Positions 1-7,533 of a stretch of 24,071 nucleotides of DNA are shown here, in pieces. This DNA comes from UBA11957 sp963603285 (GTDB lineage: Bacteria > Bacillota > Clostridia > Lachnospirales > Lachnospiraceae), in contig CAVCMG010000042.1 in NCBI GenBank assembly GCA_963603285.1, positions 1 to 24,071 of the forward strand. Reading direction: 5' to 3'. Position 1 is the first letter of the stretch. The number at the start of each line of letters is the position of its first letter. The translations under genes and the position numbers were made by a program. The notes under the pieces were generated by a model. The model was not told where the DNA came from. It saw only the letters and a list, made by a program, of their open reading frames with translations, and ran no database searches.

Positions 1-51
1 TTATTTGCTATGCCCTTTATTTCTTGGTTGAATTCTACTAATTTGTTTCAA
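1..51 (-). CDS. possible 16-residue peptide, unknown function
   Basis: Downstream of the DUF3793 gene the minus strand carries AGGAGG (plus positions 60-65), eight bases, then a TTG codon opening a 16-codon frame that reads MKQISRIQPRNKGHSK and stops with TAA at 1-3. An ATG lies only one base beyond the Shine-Dalgarno and its frame closes after three codons (ATG AAA GTT TGA), so the TTG is the more sensible start. The peptide is basic with no motif I recognise. The strong ribosome binding site is the main argument for it. It could equally be a decayed start of a longer gene. No function is proposed. Confidence 0.3.
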   Translation of the reverse strand: MKQISRIQPRNKGHSK

Positions 52-80
52 ACTTTCATCCTCCTGAAATCTTATATATG

Positions 81-632
81 TCATGCCGCTACAGTAAGCT
101 GCAAAACACTTCTTCCCTGTCGGTAAAGACGCTGATACACATCCTTACACTTCTTGTACCGGGCAAATGTCCGTACGGCCTCACATTCATTGACATACAC
201 CTTCCAGCATCCACAGCACTTGCTGTTATGCCCAGCATTCTCAATAAAGCCGATCACATCCCCCAGTGGATAACTCAAAAACAGACCGATCTCGTGCGGA
301 AATCCCGTCTGATCCTGTACACGCTCCTTCAGCTTTGCCAGCGCGCTGCGCACATCCGTTTTCTCATATCCATAACTATGAAGGAACTCCGCTACACCCG
401 GCTTTTTCAGATCCTCAGCCAGCCGTTCCAGCCGACACACATAGATCAGTGCCGCCGTGTCCGTTTTTCGAAGAAGCATCAGCGTAATCCCTTTATCCGC
501 CAACAGCTCATTTAACGCTCCGATCTGCTTTTCCAGATCCTCCTCCCGCGCAAACGAACAGCTGAACAGATTCGCCGTCTTGATCGATGCCAGCGTAGGC
601 GAACAATGTTCTATCAGATATCGATCCAGCAT
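81..632 (-). CDS. DUF3793 family protein
   Basis: A 183-residue soluble protein that opens with the family's typical EHCSPTLASIKTANLFSC stretch (residues 8-25) and carries the conserved C-terminal block FPHEIGLFLSYPLGDV, followed by a cysteine-rich GHNSKCCGCWKVYV segment and a final FARYKKC motif. DUF3793 proteins occur in Clostridia and are often found near iron-uptake or flavodoxin genes; no biochemical role is established. The start is well supported by AAAGGAGG about ten bases upstream. It is a single-gene unit as far as this window shows, preceded by two identical palindromic boxes (671-684 and 734-747) that may be operators for a metal-responsive repressor. The clustered cysteines could bind a metal, but that is inference. 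Confidence 0.85.
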   Translation of the reverse strand: MLDRYLIEHCSPTLASIKTANLFSCSFAREEDLEKQIGALNELLADKGITLMLLRKTDTAALIYVCRLERLAEDLKKPGVAEFLHSYGYEKTDVRSALAKLKERVQDQTGFPHEIGLFLSYPLGDVIGFIENAGHNSKCCGCWKVYVNECEAVRTFARYKKCKDVYQRLYRQGRSVLQLTVAA

Positions 633-670
633 GGCTTCTTCCTCCTTTGATTCTCCTGTTACATAGTATG

Positions 671-747
671 TTAGTTTTTGCTAATCTTATACCAAAATTT
701 TTAGCGCATGATGTTACCTTGCACTAATTTTGATTAGTTTTTGCTAA
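671..747. promoter_or_regulatory. two identical 14-bp TTAG-N6-CTAA boxes with candidate promoter
   Basis: TTAGTTTTTGCTAA occurs exactly twice, at 671-684 and 734-747, with starts 63 bp apart (six helical turns). A related inverted repeat, CTAATTTTGATTAG, lies at 724-737 and overlaps the second box. On the minus strand an extended -10 (TGG TATAAG; hexamer at 686-691) would place the transcription start near 679, inside the first box, so a bound protein would block initiation. TTAG/CTAA half-sites recall DtxR/IdeR-type metal repressor operators; that assignment is inference. Confidence 0.5.
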
Positions 748-787
748 CTATAAGCACTATACAATATTTACGGCAACATGTCAACAT

Positions 788-829
788 AAAAAAGACAGAG
801 CTTTCGCAAATATATGCTTACACTCTGTC
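788..829 (-). terminator. Rho-independent terminator of the ferritin-like/G3E/PAP2 operon
   Basis: Reading the minus strand, GACAGAG (829-823) and CTCTGTC (800-794) form a seven-pair stem followed at once by six T residues (793-788). It lies 13 bases past the PAP2 stop codon. The loop is long (22 nt), so the structure is somewhat weak but correctly placed. Confidence 0.65.
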
Positions 830-842
830 CATTCATATTCTC

Positions 843-1406
843 TTATTTTTTGTGTTTTTTCTTTCTGGCTTTTCCTTTTGCAACAGCTACTACAATCCTG
901 TGCACGATCCAGGCACTCAAAACACCCACAATCGCCCCGGCGATCACATCCGTCGGATAATGTACCCCCAGATACAGCCGTGATGCCCCGATCAGAGCGG
1001 CAAACACATACAGAAACCGCCCCATCTTCCGGTAGCCCGCCATGTAAATCGCCGCTGCCACCGCAAAAGAAGCCGCCGTATGGCCCGAAGGAAACGAAGC
1101 ATCCCCCGGAATCTTTGTCAGTACCGTCAGCTCCGGGAACCGCACAAATGGCCGAACTCTGTCCACCACCCGCTTTAGCCACAGATTTGTCAGCACGGCA
1201 TTCAGCGCCATAGCCCCTGAAGCCGGGATACCTGCTTTCACTCTCGTTTTCGGTATACACAGTAATACGATGCATGTGGCAATCCAGAACGCCCCATAGT
1301 CCCCAAACATCGTAATAATCCGCATGACCGGCGTCAGCCAGTCCTGTCGGAGATTATTCTGTATCCATATCAGTATCTGCCCCTCAATCTGCCATAATGG
1401 CTGCAT
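843..1406 (-). CDS. PAP2 family membrane phosphatase (undecaprenyl-diphosphatase type)
   Basis: A 187-residue integral membrane phosphatase with all three PAP2 signature motifs: K78-x6-R85-P86 (KRVVDRVRP), P106-S-G-H109 (SFPSGHTAASF) and S142-R143-x5-H149-x3-D153 (SRLYLGVHYPTD). H109 and H149 are the expected nucleophile and acid/base histidines. Hydrophobic helices fit near 37-51, 57-77, 111-124, 132-147 and 154-175. Members of this size class often dephosphorylate undecaprenyl pyrophosphate or other lipid phosphates at the outer face of the membrane; the exact substrate cannot be read from sequence. The basic C-terminus (KGKARKKKHKK) should be cytosolic. The gene starts 21 bases after the G3E GTPase gene and is followed by a terminator, so it is the last gene of that operon. 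Confidence 0.88.
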   Translation of the reverse strand: MQPLWQIEGQILIWIQNNLRQDWLTPVMRIITMFGDYGAFWIATCIVLLCIPKTRVKAGIPASGAMALNAVLTNLWLKRVVDRVRPFVRFPELTVLTKIPGDASFPSGHTAASFAVAAAIYMAGYRKMGRFLYVFAALIGASRLYLGVHYPTDVIAGAIVGVLSAWIVHRIVVAVAKGKARKKKHKK

Positions 1407-1427
1407 AAGCCGTCCTCCATTACCACT

Positions 1428-2366
1428 TTACTTTCTTCTCGAAATAAACGCCTCACCCTCGATGGCTTCTTCATCCAGCTCCTGCCCGATGACTACAAAC
1501 AACCCACGCTTGATCTCGCAGGGGCGTATATTCATCACATCCGGCGAACAGTTGATCTCATACCACTGACCCTCCTGACTTCGGATATGGCCCTTGATCC
1601 GCATGACGATGCCATATTTCCGGTTCGTCATCAGATCCTCAATCCTGCGTTTCAGATCCTCTTCATTCTCACAACGGGAGGCAAACATGCCCGACTGGAA
1701 CACAGCACCATGGTCGATAATCTCCTTCTGATGATCCACCAGATGACTGCCACTGTTCATCAGTGCTTTAAAATCCTCGTCCGTAAAATCATCCCAGTTT
1801 TTGACCACTACATCGTCGCCCAGTACCCGGTCACTGCCATGCTCCCGGATCAGGGCATTCAGCTGATCCAGCGTCTCCTGCCGCTGCTTTTCGTCAAACA
1901 GCTGGGTCTTGCTCATAATGATACTGCCCGCTGCCAGAAGCTGTGCAAAGACAAGATACCGGGAAGCATCCGTCACAGCCGCATCCATCTTCGTATCAAT
2001 CAGCGTGAGTATCGAGCCAATCTCACAATGGCTTTTCACCGGCTCGTGCAGCATCACATCAAAAAATTCATCCACATCATAGATACCCGACGGTTCTACG
2101 ATCACCCGGTCGATCCCCTGATGTGCAGCACTCACCAGCATCTGCTTAAACGTATCCTTACCTGTACAGCACATGCACTGCCCCGCCAGACTGCTGATCT
2201 CGCAGCCCTCGTCCTTTAACAGTGTACTGTCCACGTCCACACCACTAAACTCATTCTCGATGATGCTGGCCGTCATGCCCTGACTTTTCAGATACTGTAG
2301 ATACCGATGGATAAACGTTGTCTTACCAACACCAAGAAACCCTGTTACAAGATCTACTTTCGTCAT
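1428..2366 (-). CDS. CobW-like G3E family GTPase (putative metallochaperone)
   Basis: A 312-residue P-loop GTPase of the G3E class (CobW/HypB/UreG/MeaB relatives). Walker A is GFLGVGKTT (residues 9-17), a Walker B-like segment is VIVEPSG (88-94), and the metal-binding C-x-C-C signature is present as GQCMCC (C64, C66, C67). The position where guanine specificity normally comes from NKxD reads SKTQ (152-155), a divergent version. The C-terminal third (about 210-312) matches the place of the CobW C-terminal domain. These proteins use GTP hydrolysis to deliver a metal or cofactor to a client enzyme. Here the upstream neighbour, 33 bases away, is a ferritin-like carboxylate-bridged metalloprotein, the natural client to suspect. 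The partner assignment is inference from gene order. Confidence 0.85.
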   Translation of the reverse strand: MTKVDLVTGFLGVGKTTFIHRYLQYLKSQGMTASIIENEFSGVDVDSTLLKDEGCEISSLAGQCMCCTGKDTFKQMLVSAAHQGIDRVIVEPSGIYDVDEFFDVMLHEPVKSHCEIGSILTLIDTKMDAAVTDASRYLVFAQLLAAGSIIMSKTQLFDEKQRQETLDQLNALIREHGSDRVLGDDVVVKNWDDFTDEDFKALMNSGSHLVDHQKEIIDHGAVFQSGMFASRCENEEDLKRRIEDLMTNRKYGIVMRIKGHIRSQEGQWYEINCSPDVMNIRPCEIKRGLFVVIGQELDEEAIEGEAFISRRK

Positions 2367-2399
2367 GTTTTTGTACCTCTTTGTCTGTGAAACTTTTCA

Positions 2400-3155
2400 T
2401 TATTTCTGAAACTGCTTCTCAATCTGGATCGATTCTTCTGTCATCCGCATACAGCTGGCCATAAACCGGCCCCGCGTGTATCCTGCTGCTGTAAAGATCG
2501 CATCATAGCGATCCCAGAGCGCTGCTGCCGTGGCACGGCTTAAGATTCTCCGCTGGTTGCGCAGCTTCTCCCGGATAGCCTCCGGACGGCCCGCATTGAG
2601 CTTTCCAAGCGTTATGGACTGCAATACAATATGATACCGCTCATCGTGCAGCATCTGGGCACAGATCGTCTTTAACAGCTGACAGTTGGTCACTCTGGCC
2701 AGCGCCTCATAATACGTCATGGCAACCATCTGGGCAGCCACAAGCACGGCTACCTCACATTCGATCCCGGCCCGGCGGCGCAGGAAGCGGAAAACGGTGT
2801 CCAGTCCGCTGTTGATGCCCGGACGGATCTGGTAGCTGGCCATAAAGACCTTGAGCAGACGGCTGTGGTAATTCTCCTCGGCGATCAGACCGTCCATGAT
2901 CTTTGCATAGTCCGTCCAGCCACTTTTTACCGCATACATCTGGGCGCACATGGACAGATGATGTCCCTCGGACGCTTCTCCGATGGAAAAGGCCCGCATC
3001 GACGGTGCGATTATGGTTCTGTCAGCTCTTGACAGCGTATCCAGATGGATCAGATCCAGCTTCTTTCTGTGTTTTTTATTAGTTTCAAAATAGGCGATCC
3101 AGTCAAAATTTTCCAGATCATGTATTCCTGTTTTTTCCAGTAATCTGTTTTTCAT
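2400..3155 (-). CDS. ferritin-like diiron-site protein
   Basis: A 251-residue, mostly helical protein with the residue pattern of a four-helix dimetal site: E60/E63 in GEASEGHH, E94-x-x-H97 in AEENYHSR, E150 in TYYEAL (or E132/E134), and E172-x-x-H175 in HDERYHI. The two ExxH motifs about 78 residues apart fit the ferritin-like superfamily, which includes ferritins, rubrerythrins and diiron oxygenases or desaturases. It is longer than ferritin and has no rubredoxin domain, so an enzyme is more likely than a storage protein, although I cannot name a reaction. It opens an operon with a G3E GTPase and a PAP2 phosphatase. A good promoter (TTGATT-17-TATAAT) lies just upstream. Confidence 0.75.
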   Translation of the reverse strand: MKNRLLEKTGIHDLENFDWIAYFETNKKHRKKLDLIHLDTLSRADRTIIAPSMRAFSIGEASEGHHLSMCAQMYAVKSGWTDYAKIMDGLIAEENYHSRLLKVFMASYQIRPGINSGLDTVFRFLRRRAGIECEVAVLVAAQMVAMTYYEALARVTNCQLLKTICAQMLHDERYHIVLQSITLGKLNAGRPEAIREKLRNQRRILSRATAAALWDRYDAIFTAAGYTRGRFMASCMRMTEESIQIEKQFQK

Positions 3156-3176
3156 AAGGCTTGTCCTCGTATCAAA

Positions 3177-3212
3177 AATATCCGGGTATGCTTATGTACA
3201 TACCCGGATATT
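3177..3212 (-). terminator. Rho-independent terminator of the V-ATPase operon
   Basis: AATATCCGGGTATG (3177-3190) and its perfect complement (3199-3212) form a 14-pair stem with an 8-nt loop, which on the minus strand runs into a T-run just below 3181. It lies about 90 bases past the ntpD stop. It is nearly symmetric and could act weakly on the other strand too. Confidence 0.85.
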
Positions 3213-3241
3213 ATTATACCCTAACCACCGGCGGGAATCAA
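3206..3241 (-). promoter_or_regulatory. sigma-70 type promoter of the ferritin-like operon, overlapping the upstream terminator
   Basis: On the minus strand TTGATT (3241-3236), a 17-base spacer and a perfect TATAAT (3218-3213) form a strong promoter. The expected start near 3206 falls inside the first arm of the V-ATPase terminator stem, so transcripts from this promoter would lack half of that arm and should not form the full hairpin. Confidence 0.65.
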
Positions 3242-3302
3242 TTCTGCATTTATTATAGCTTATCGCCATTCTTCAAAAATATATTCCCGTCCGCATCATG
3301 AT

Positions 3303-3980
3303 TTACGCCTCCGCTTTCTGGTGCATCTTTTCTTTATAATGATGCGTATCCTCAAGCATCATATCTTTGACCTTCATCAGACGGATCTGGGTCGATCTCT
3401 CGTTCTCATCCAGCTTCATCGTAATATACTTGATATTGGCCTGCGCCTCCGGGATGATGACATGCTCCAGAGCGTTTACACGGCGTCTGGTCTTTTCGAT
3501 CTCATCACTCATCAGCTGGCAGGATTTCTCGATCTCCGCCAGTTTCAGCATGTCCGGCAGCACATCCGCCAGTGACTTGACTGCATCGTCCAGATCGCAG
3601 GATGTGAATGCAAAGCCGTAGGAATAGATATCGTTGGCGTCCGCTGTCTTGGTACGATAGGAGAAATCCGGGATATCTACGCTCATGACGTTTTTCTTAT
3701 CCGCTTCGAGGTAGACCTCCTGCTTCGGTGCCAAAAGCGCTGTCTTTAAGGCAGCCTCCGACATACCGGCCTTTGCAATGACAAAATCCGTGTTGGCCCG
3801 TTTGATATTCTCTTCTACTTTCAGACGCAGCTCCATATTTTCCCTGACCAGATCCAGAAACTGCCGCATCAGCTCATCCCGCTTGTCTTTGAGGAGTTTG
3901 TGCCCGCGCACAGCAGTCTGCAGCTTCTTTTTCTGTCTGGTAAGCTCCATTCGGGTAGGATTTACCTGTGTTGATGCCAA
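3303..3980 (-). CDS. ntpD: V-type ATPase subunit D (central stalk)
   Basis: A 225-residue coiled-coil protein with the typical N-terminus VNPTRMELTRQKKKLQTAVRG, followed by LLKDKRDEL; long helices at both ends form the antiparallel rotor shaft inside the A3B3 head. The start codon is TTG (3980-3978): an AAGGTG Shine-Dalgarno sits seven bases upstream, and this start keeps the conserved MASTQVNPTR leader, whereas the first ATG (residue 11) has no ribosome binding site. It is 18 bases after ntpB and is the last gene of the operon, followed by a strong terminator. It works with NtpG (subunit F) to connect head and membrane ring. Confidence 0.95.
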   Translation of the reverse strand: MASTQVNPTRMELTRQKKKLQTAVRGHKLLKDKRDELMRQFLDLVRENMELRLKVEENIKRANTDFVIAKAGMSEAALKTALLAPKQEVYLEADKKNVMSVDIPDFSYRTKTADANDIYSYGFAFTSCDLDDAVKSLADVLPDMLKLAEIEKSCQLMSDEIEKTRRRVNALEHVIIPEAQANIKYITMKLDENERSTQIRLMKVKDMMLEDTHHYKEKMHQKAEA

Positions 3981-3998
3981 GCTGTTTCACCTTCTTTC

Positions 3999-5372
3999 CT
4001 ACTCTTTGCCGTAGTACTGGTCGAGATATTTGTCATCGATACGTTTCAGCTCGCTCCTCGGCAGGATGGACAGTAGTTTCCAGCCGATCGACAGGGTCTC
4101 TTCAATATCACGGTTTGCCTGATAGCCCTGGGATACATACTCTTTCTCAAAAGCATCCGCAAATTTCGCATAGATCAGGTCGATATCGGACAGAGCGGCT
4201 TCACCCAGGATGGTCAGCAGCTCCTTGGCCTCTTTACCACGGGCATAGGCAGAAAACAGCTGGTTCATCGTATTGGCATGGTCAGCTCTTGTCTTGCTCT
4301 CGCCGATACCCTTATCCTTCAGACGGGAAAGGCTTGGCAGTACATCGATCGGCGGCGTAATACCACGGCGGTACAGATCACGACTCAGGATAATCTGGCC
4401 CTCGGTGATGTAACCGGTCAGGTCCGGGATCGGATGGGTCTTGTCATCCTCCGGCATGGTCAGGATCGGGATCATAGTGATACTTCCCTTCTTACCCTTC
4501 TGACGGCCGGCACGCTCATACAGGGATGCCAGGTCGGTGTACATGTAACCCGGATAACCACGGCGGCCCGGAACCTCCTTACGTGCGGCAGATACCTCAC
4601 GCAGGGCGTCGGCGTAGTTGGTGATATCCGTCAGGATAACTAAAACGTGCATATCCTTTTCAAAAGCCAGATACTCGGCAGCGGTCAGCGCCACACGCGG
4701 TGTGGAAATACGCTCTACAGCCGGGTCATTGGCCAGATTGACAAACAGTACGGTACGGTCGATCGCACCGGTCTCTTTAAAGCTCTCTACGAAGAAGTTG
4801 GATTCCTCGAAGGTAATACCCATGGCGGCAAATACAACGGCGAACTGCTCATCCTTACCTCTTACCTTTGCCTGTCTGGCAATCTGGGCAGCCAGCTGGG
4901 CATGGGGCAGACCGGAAGCCGAGAAGATCGGCAGCTTCTGGCCTCGAACCAGTGTATTCAGACCGTCAATAGCCGATACACCGGTCTGGATAAACTCCTC
5001 CGGGTAGCTTCTGGCCGCCGGGTTCATCGGCAGACCGTTGATATCTCTTCTTTCTTCCGGGAGGATCTCCGGGCCGCCGTCGATCGGGCGTCCCATACCG
5101 TCAAATACACGGCCCAGCATATCGCCGGATACGCCAAGCTCCATGCTGTGTCCCAAAAATCTTACTTTGCTGTTGGAAAGGTTGATACCTGTGGAGCTTT
5201 CAAACAGCTGTACCAGTGCGTCACTGCCGTTGATCTCCAGTACCTTGCATCGTCTGGTCTCTCCGGAGGCAAGCTCGATCTCGCCAAGCTCATCGTACGC
5301 CACGTTTTCCACGCCCTGTACCAGCATCAGCGGTCCGGCGACTTCCTGTATGGTTCTGTATTCCTTTGGCAT
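3999..5372 (-). CDS. ntpB: V-type ATPase subunit B (non-catalytic, nucleotide-binding)
   Basis: A 457-residue homologue of V-ATPase B subunits. The N-terminal beta barrel begins EYRTIQEVAGPL; the central domain carries IFSASGLPHAQLAAQIARQ (about 149-167), where the catalytic A subunit has a P-loop, confirming the non-catalytic role. YTDLASLYERAGRQKGKKGS is the conserved block contributing to the interface with subunit A. It alternates with A in the A3B3 hexamer. ATG lies one base after the ntpA stop codon with GGAGGAGG just before it, so the two are translated in tandem and probably in equal amounts. Length is normal for the family. Confidence 0.97.
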   Translation of the reverse strand: MPKEYRTIQEVAGPLMLVQGVENVAYDELGEIELASGETRRCKVLEINGSDALVQLFESSTGINLSNSKVRFLGHSMELGVSGDMLGRVFDGMGRPIDGGPEILPEERRDINGLPMNPAARSYPEEFIQTGVSAIDGLNTLVRGQKLPIFSASGLPHAQLAAQIARQAKVRGKDEQFAVVFAAMGITFEESNFFVESFKETGAIDRTVLFVNLANDPAVERISTPRVALTAAEYLAFEKDMHVLVILTDITNYADALREVSAARKEVPGRRGYPGYMYTDLASLYERAGRQKGKKGSITMIPILTMPEDDKTHPIPDLTGYITEGQIILSRDLYRRGITPPIDVLPSLSRLKDKGIGESKTRADHANTMNQLFSAYARGKEAKELLTILGEAALSDIDLIYAKFADAFEKEYVSQGYQANRDIEETLSIGWKLLSILPRSELKRIDDKYLDQYYGKE

Positions 5373-5373
5373 C

Positions 5374-7143
5374 TTACTCCTCCTCCTTTCCTATGGTATT
5401 GGCAATCTCTGTATGCAGTTCCTCGACGATATCGTCCATTTCCTGTTTCAGATTGTCTTCATGTACATATTTGTAACGGCCGATCTTTTCACGAACCGGT
5501 ATTTTTAACAGATCGTTGATGCTGGCTCCCTTGTCCAGCGCATCCTGGGATTCCTTGTAGAAGGCCAGAACCAGCTCCATCATATTGTGCTGTTTTTCCA
5601 GAGAGGTATAAGTATCGATCTCATGGAAGGAGTTCTGGTGCAAAAAGTCCTCACGGATCGAGCGGGCGGCTTCCATTTTCAGACGGTCAGAGGAAGAAAG
5701 GGCATCCATACCAACCATCTTTACGATCTCGTCCAGCTCTGCCTCATCCTGCAGAAGACTCATCATTTCCTGGCGAAGCTCCATCCAGTCCGGCGCCACA
5801 TGGCTGTTGAACCACGGTCCCATATCGTCCAGATACAGGGAGTAACTGGTCAGCCAGTTGATGGCCGGGAAATGACGCTTGTACGCCAGATTGGCATCCA
5901 GTCCCCAGAATACCTTGACGATACGAAGGGTTGCCTGGGAAACCGGCTCGGAAATATCACCACCCGGCGGGGATACAGCGCCGATAGCACTAAGCGCACC
6001 CTCTCTGCCGTCCTTACCAAGCGCGATAACATGTCCGGCTCTCTCATAGAACTGTGCCAGACGGCTGCCCAGATATGCCGGGTAACCTTCCTCACCGGGC
6101 ATCTCTTCCAGACGTCCGGACATCTCTCGAAGCGCCTCTGCCCAACGGGAGGTGGAGTCTGCCATCAGAGCTACGGAGTAACCCATATCGCGGAAATACT
6201 CAGCGATCGTGATACCGGTATAGATGGAAGCCTCACGGGCTGCAACCGGCATATCGGAGGTATTGGCAATCAGAACGGTTCTCTCCATCAGGGATTTACC
6301 GGTCTTCGGGTCTTTCAGCTCCGGAAACTCATTCAGAACGTCGGTCATCTCGTTGCCACGCTCGCCGCAACCAATGTAAACAACGATATCTGCCTCGGCC
6401 CATTTAGCCAGCTGATGCTGGGTAACAGTCTTACCGCTGCCGAACGGTCCCGGAATCGCAGCGACACCGCCTTTGGCGATCGGGAACATACAGTCGATAA
6501 CACGCTGTCCTGTGACAAGCGGCATCTTCGGCGGCAGTTTCTTTTTATACGGACGGCCTTTTCGTACCGGCCATTTCTGCATCAGGGTCAGCTCTTTTTC
6601 ACCATCTTTGGTATCCAGCACGCAGACAACCTCGTCTACCGTGAAGGAACCGGAGCGGATCTCTTTGATTGTACCTTTCATTTCCGGCGGTACCATGATC
6701 TTCTGGGTCACAACCATTGTTTCCTGTACCGTACCTAAAATATCGCCGCCCTCTACTTCATCACCGACAGCGGCTGTCGGAACAAATTCCCATTTCTTAT
6801 CACGTTTCAGCGCCGGTACCTCAACGCCTCGTTTCAGGCTGTTGCCACCGGTGACACGTAAGATATCATCCAGCGGTCTCTGGATACCATCATAGATACT
6901 GGTGATCAGACCAGGTCCCAGCTCTACGGAAAGGGGTACATCTGTAGACTCTACCGGTTCGCCCGGGCGAAGTCCTGATGTCTCCTCGTATACCTGCACG
7001 GATGCCTCATCTCCGTGCATCTCGATGATCTCGCCGATCAGACGCTGCTCGCTGACACGTACCACATCATACATATTGGCGTCGCGCATGCCCTCGGCGA
7101 TAACCAGCGGGCCGGCTACTTTTTTTATCGTTCCTCTACTCAT
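5374..7143 (-). CDS. ntpA: V-type ATPase subunit A (catalytic)
   Basis: A 589-residue catalytic subunit. The N-terminal barrel (about 1-75) is followed by the non-homologous insertion typical of V/A-type A subunits (about 115-190), then Walker A GPFGSGKT (232-239, K238) and the catalytic-glutamate motif GCGERGNEM (258-266, E261). ATP hydrolysis at the three A/B interfaces drives rotation of D/F and ion pumping by the K ring, or synthesis in reverse. The gene lies 69 bases after ntpG, the widest gap inside the operon from ntpI onward, and that gap holds a small hairpin (7180-7203). The ribosome binding site is comparatively weak. Otherwise it is a full-length, unremarkable member. Confidence 0.97.
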   Translation of the reverse strand: MSRGTIKKVAGPLVIAEGMRDANMYDVVRVSEQRLIGEIIEMHGDEASVQVYEETSGLRPGEPVESTDVPLSVELGPGLITSIYDGIQRPLDDILRVTGGNSLKRGVEVPALKRDKKWEFVPTAAVGDEVEGGDILGTVQETMVVTQKIMVPPEMKGTIKEIRSGSFTVDEVVCVLDTKDGEKELTLMQKWPVRKGRPYKKKLPPKMPLVTGQRVIDCMFPIAKGGVAAIPGPFGSGKTVTQHQLAKWAEADIVVYIGCGERGNEMTDVLNEFPELKDPKTGKSLMERTVLIANTSDMPVAAREASIYTGITIAEYFRDMGYSVALMADSTSRWAEALREMSGRLEEMPGEEGYPAYLGSRLAQFYERAGHVIALGKDGREGALSAIGAVSPPGGDISEPVSQATLRIVKVFWGLDANLAYKRHFPAINWLTSYSLYLDDMGPWFNSHVAPDWMELRQEMMSLLQDEAELDEIVKMVGMDALSSSDRLKMEAARSIREDFLHQNSFHEIDTYTSLEKQHNMMELVLAFYKESQDALDKGASINDLLKIPVREKIGRYKYVHEDNLKQEMDDIVEELHTEIANTIGKEEE

Positions 7144-7179
7144 TTGGACAAATCACTCACTTTCTTATGCCGTAGCTGT

Positions 7180-7203
7180 CCGGTACATCTGAAAGCATAC
7201 CGG
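7180..7203 (-). other. intercistronic hairpin between ntpG and ntpA
   Basis: CCGGTA (7180-7185) and TACCGG (7198-7203) pair perfectly around a 12-nt loop in the only sizeable gap of the downstream half of the operon. There is no T-run, so it is not a terminator; it could protect or process the mRNA. Significance unproven. Confidence 0.35.
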
Positions 7204-7212
7204 GCGACTACC

Positions 7213-7533
7213 TTATTTCTGTGAAAACAGGATATCGCTGCCGACCGCCGTCTCCACGAATTTCTTGACGTTCTCCACACCCTTGCCCGTGTTGCCGAAG
7301 GCTCCGGGGATCTGCACGATGCAGGGAAGCATCTCTTCTTTGTATTTGTCTATCACATGGCCGATCTGCTCTGCCATATTCTCTGTAATATAAATGACCG
7401 CATATCCGGTGATAGCCAACTGCTGTACGATCTTTTCAGCTTCCTTTGGCTCTGTTACGGAAAATGTGTCAAGACCTACAGCCTTAAACCCGTATATGCT
7501 GTCGTAATCTCCCACAACTGCAATCCTATACAT
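7213..7533 (-). CDS. ntpG: V-type ATPase subunit F (central stalk)
   Basis: A 106-residue small alpha/beta protein starting MYRIAVVGDYDSIYGFKAVGLDTF, the standard N-terminus of subunit F (called NtpG in Enterococcus hirae). It binds subunit D in the central rotor and can influence ATPase activity. The body reads AEKIVQQLAITGYAVIYITENMAEQI and ends near LPCIVQIPGAFGNTGKGVENVKKFVE, both typical. It overlaps the 3' end of ntpC by eight bases, which implies translational coupling. Length is normal. Confidence 0.95.
   Translation of the reverse strand: MYRIAVVGDYDSIYGFKAVGLDTFSVTEPKEAEKIVQQLAITGYAVIYITENMAEQIGHVIDKYKEEMLPCIVQIPGAFGNTGKGVENVKKFVETAVGSDILFSQK

Noticed and set aside
5587..6738. 383-residue plus-strand ORF antisense to ntpA
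   Set aside because: ntpA is unmistakable on the other strand; the antisense frame is a codon-bias shadow. The same holds for 4647-5519 and 1587-2219 on the plus strand.
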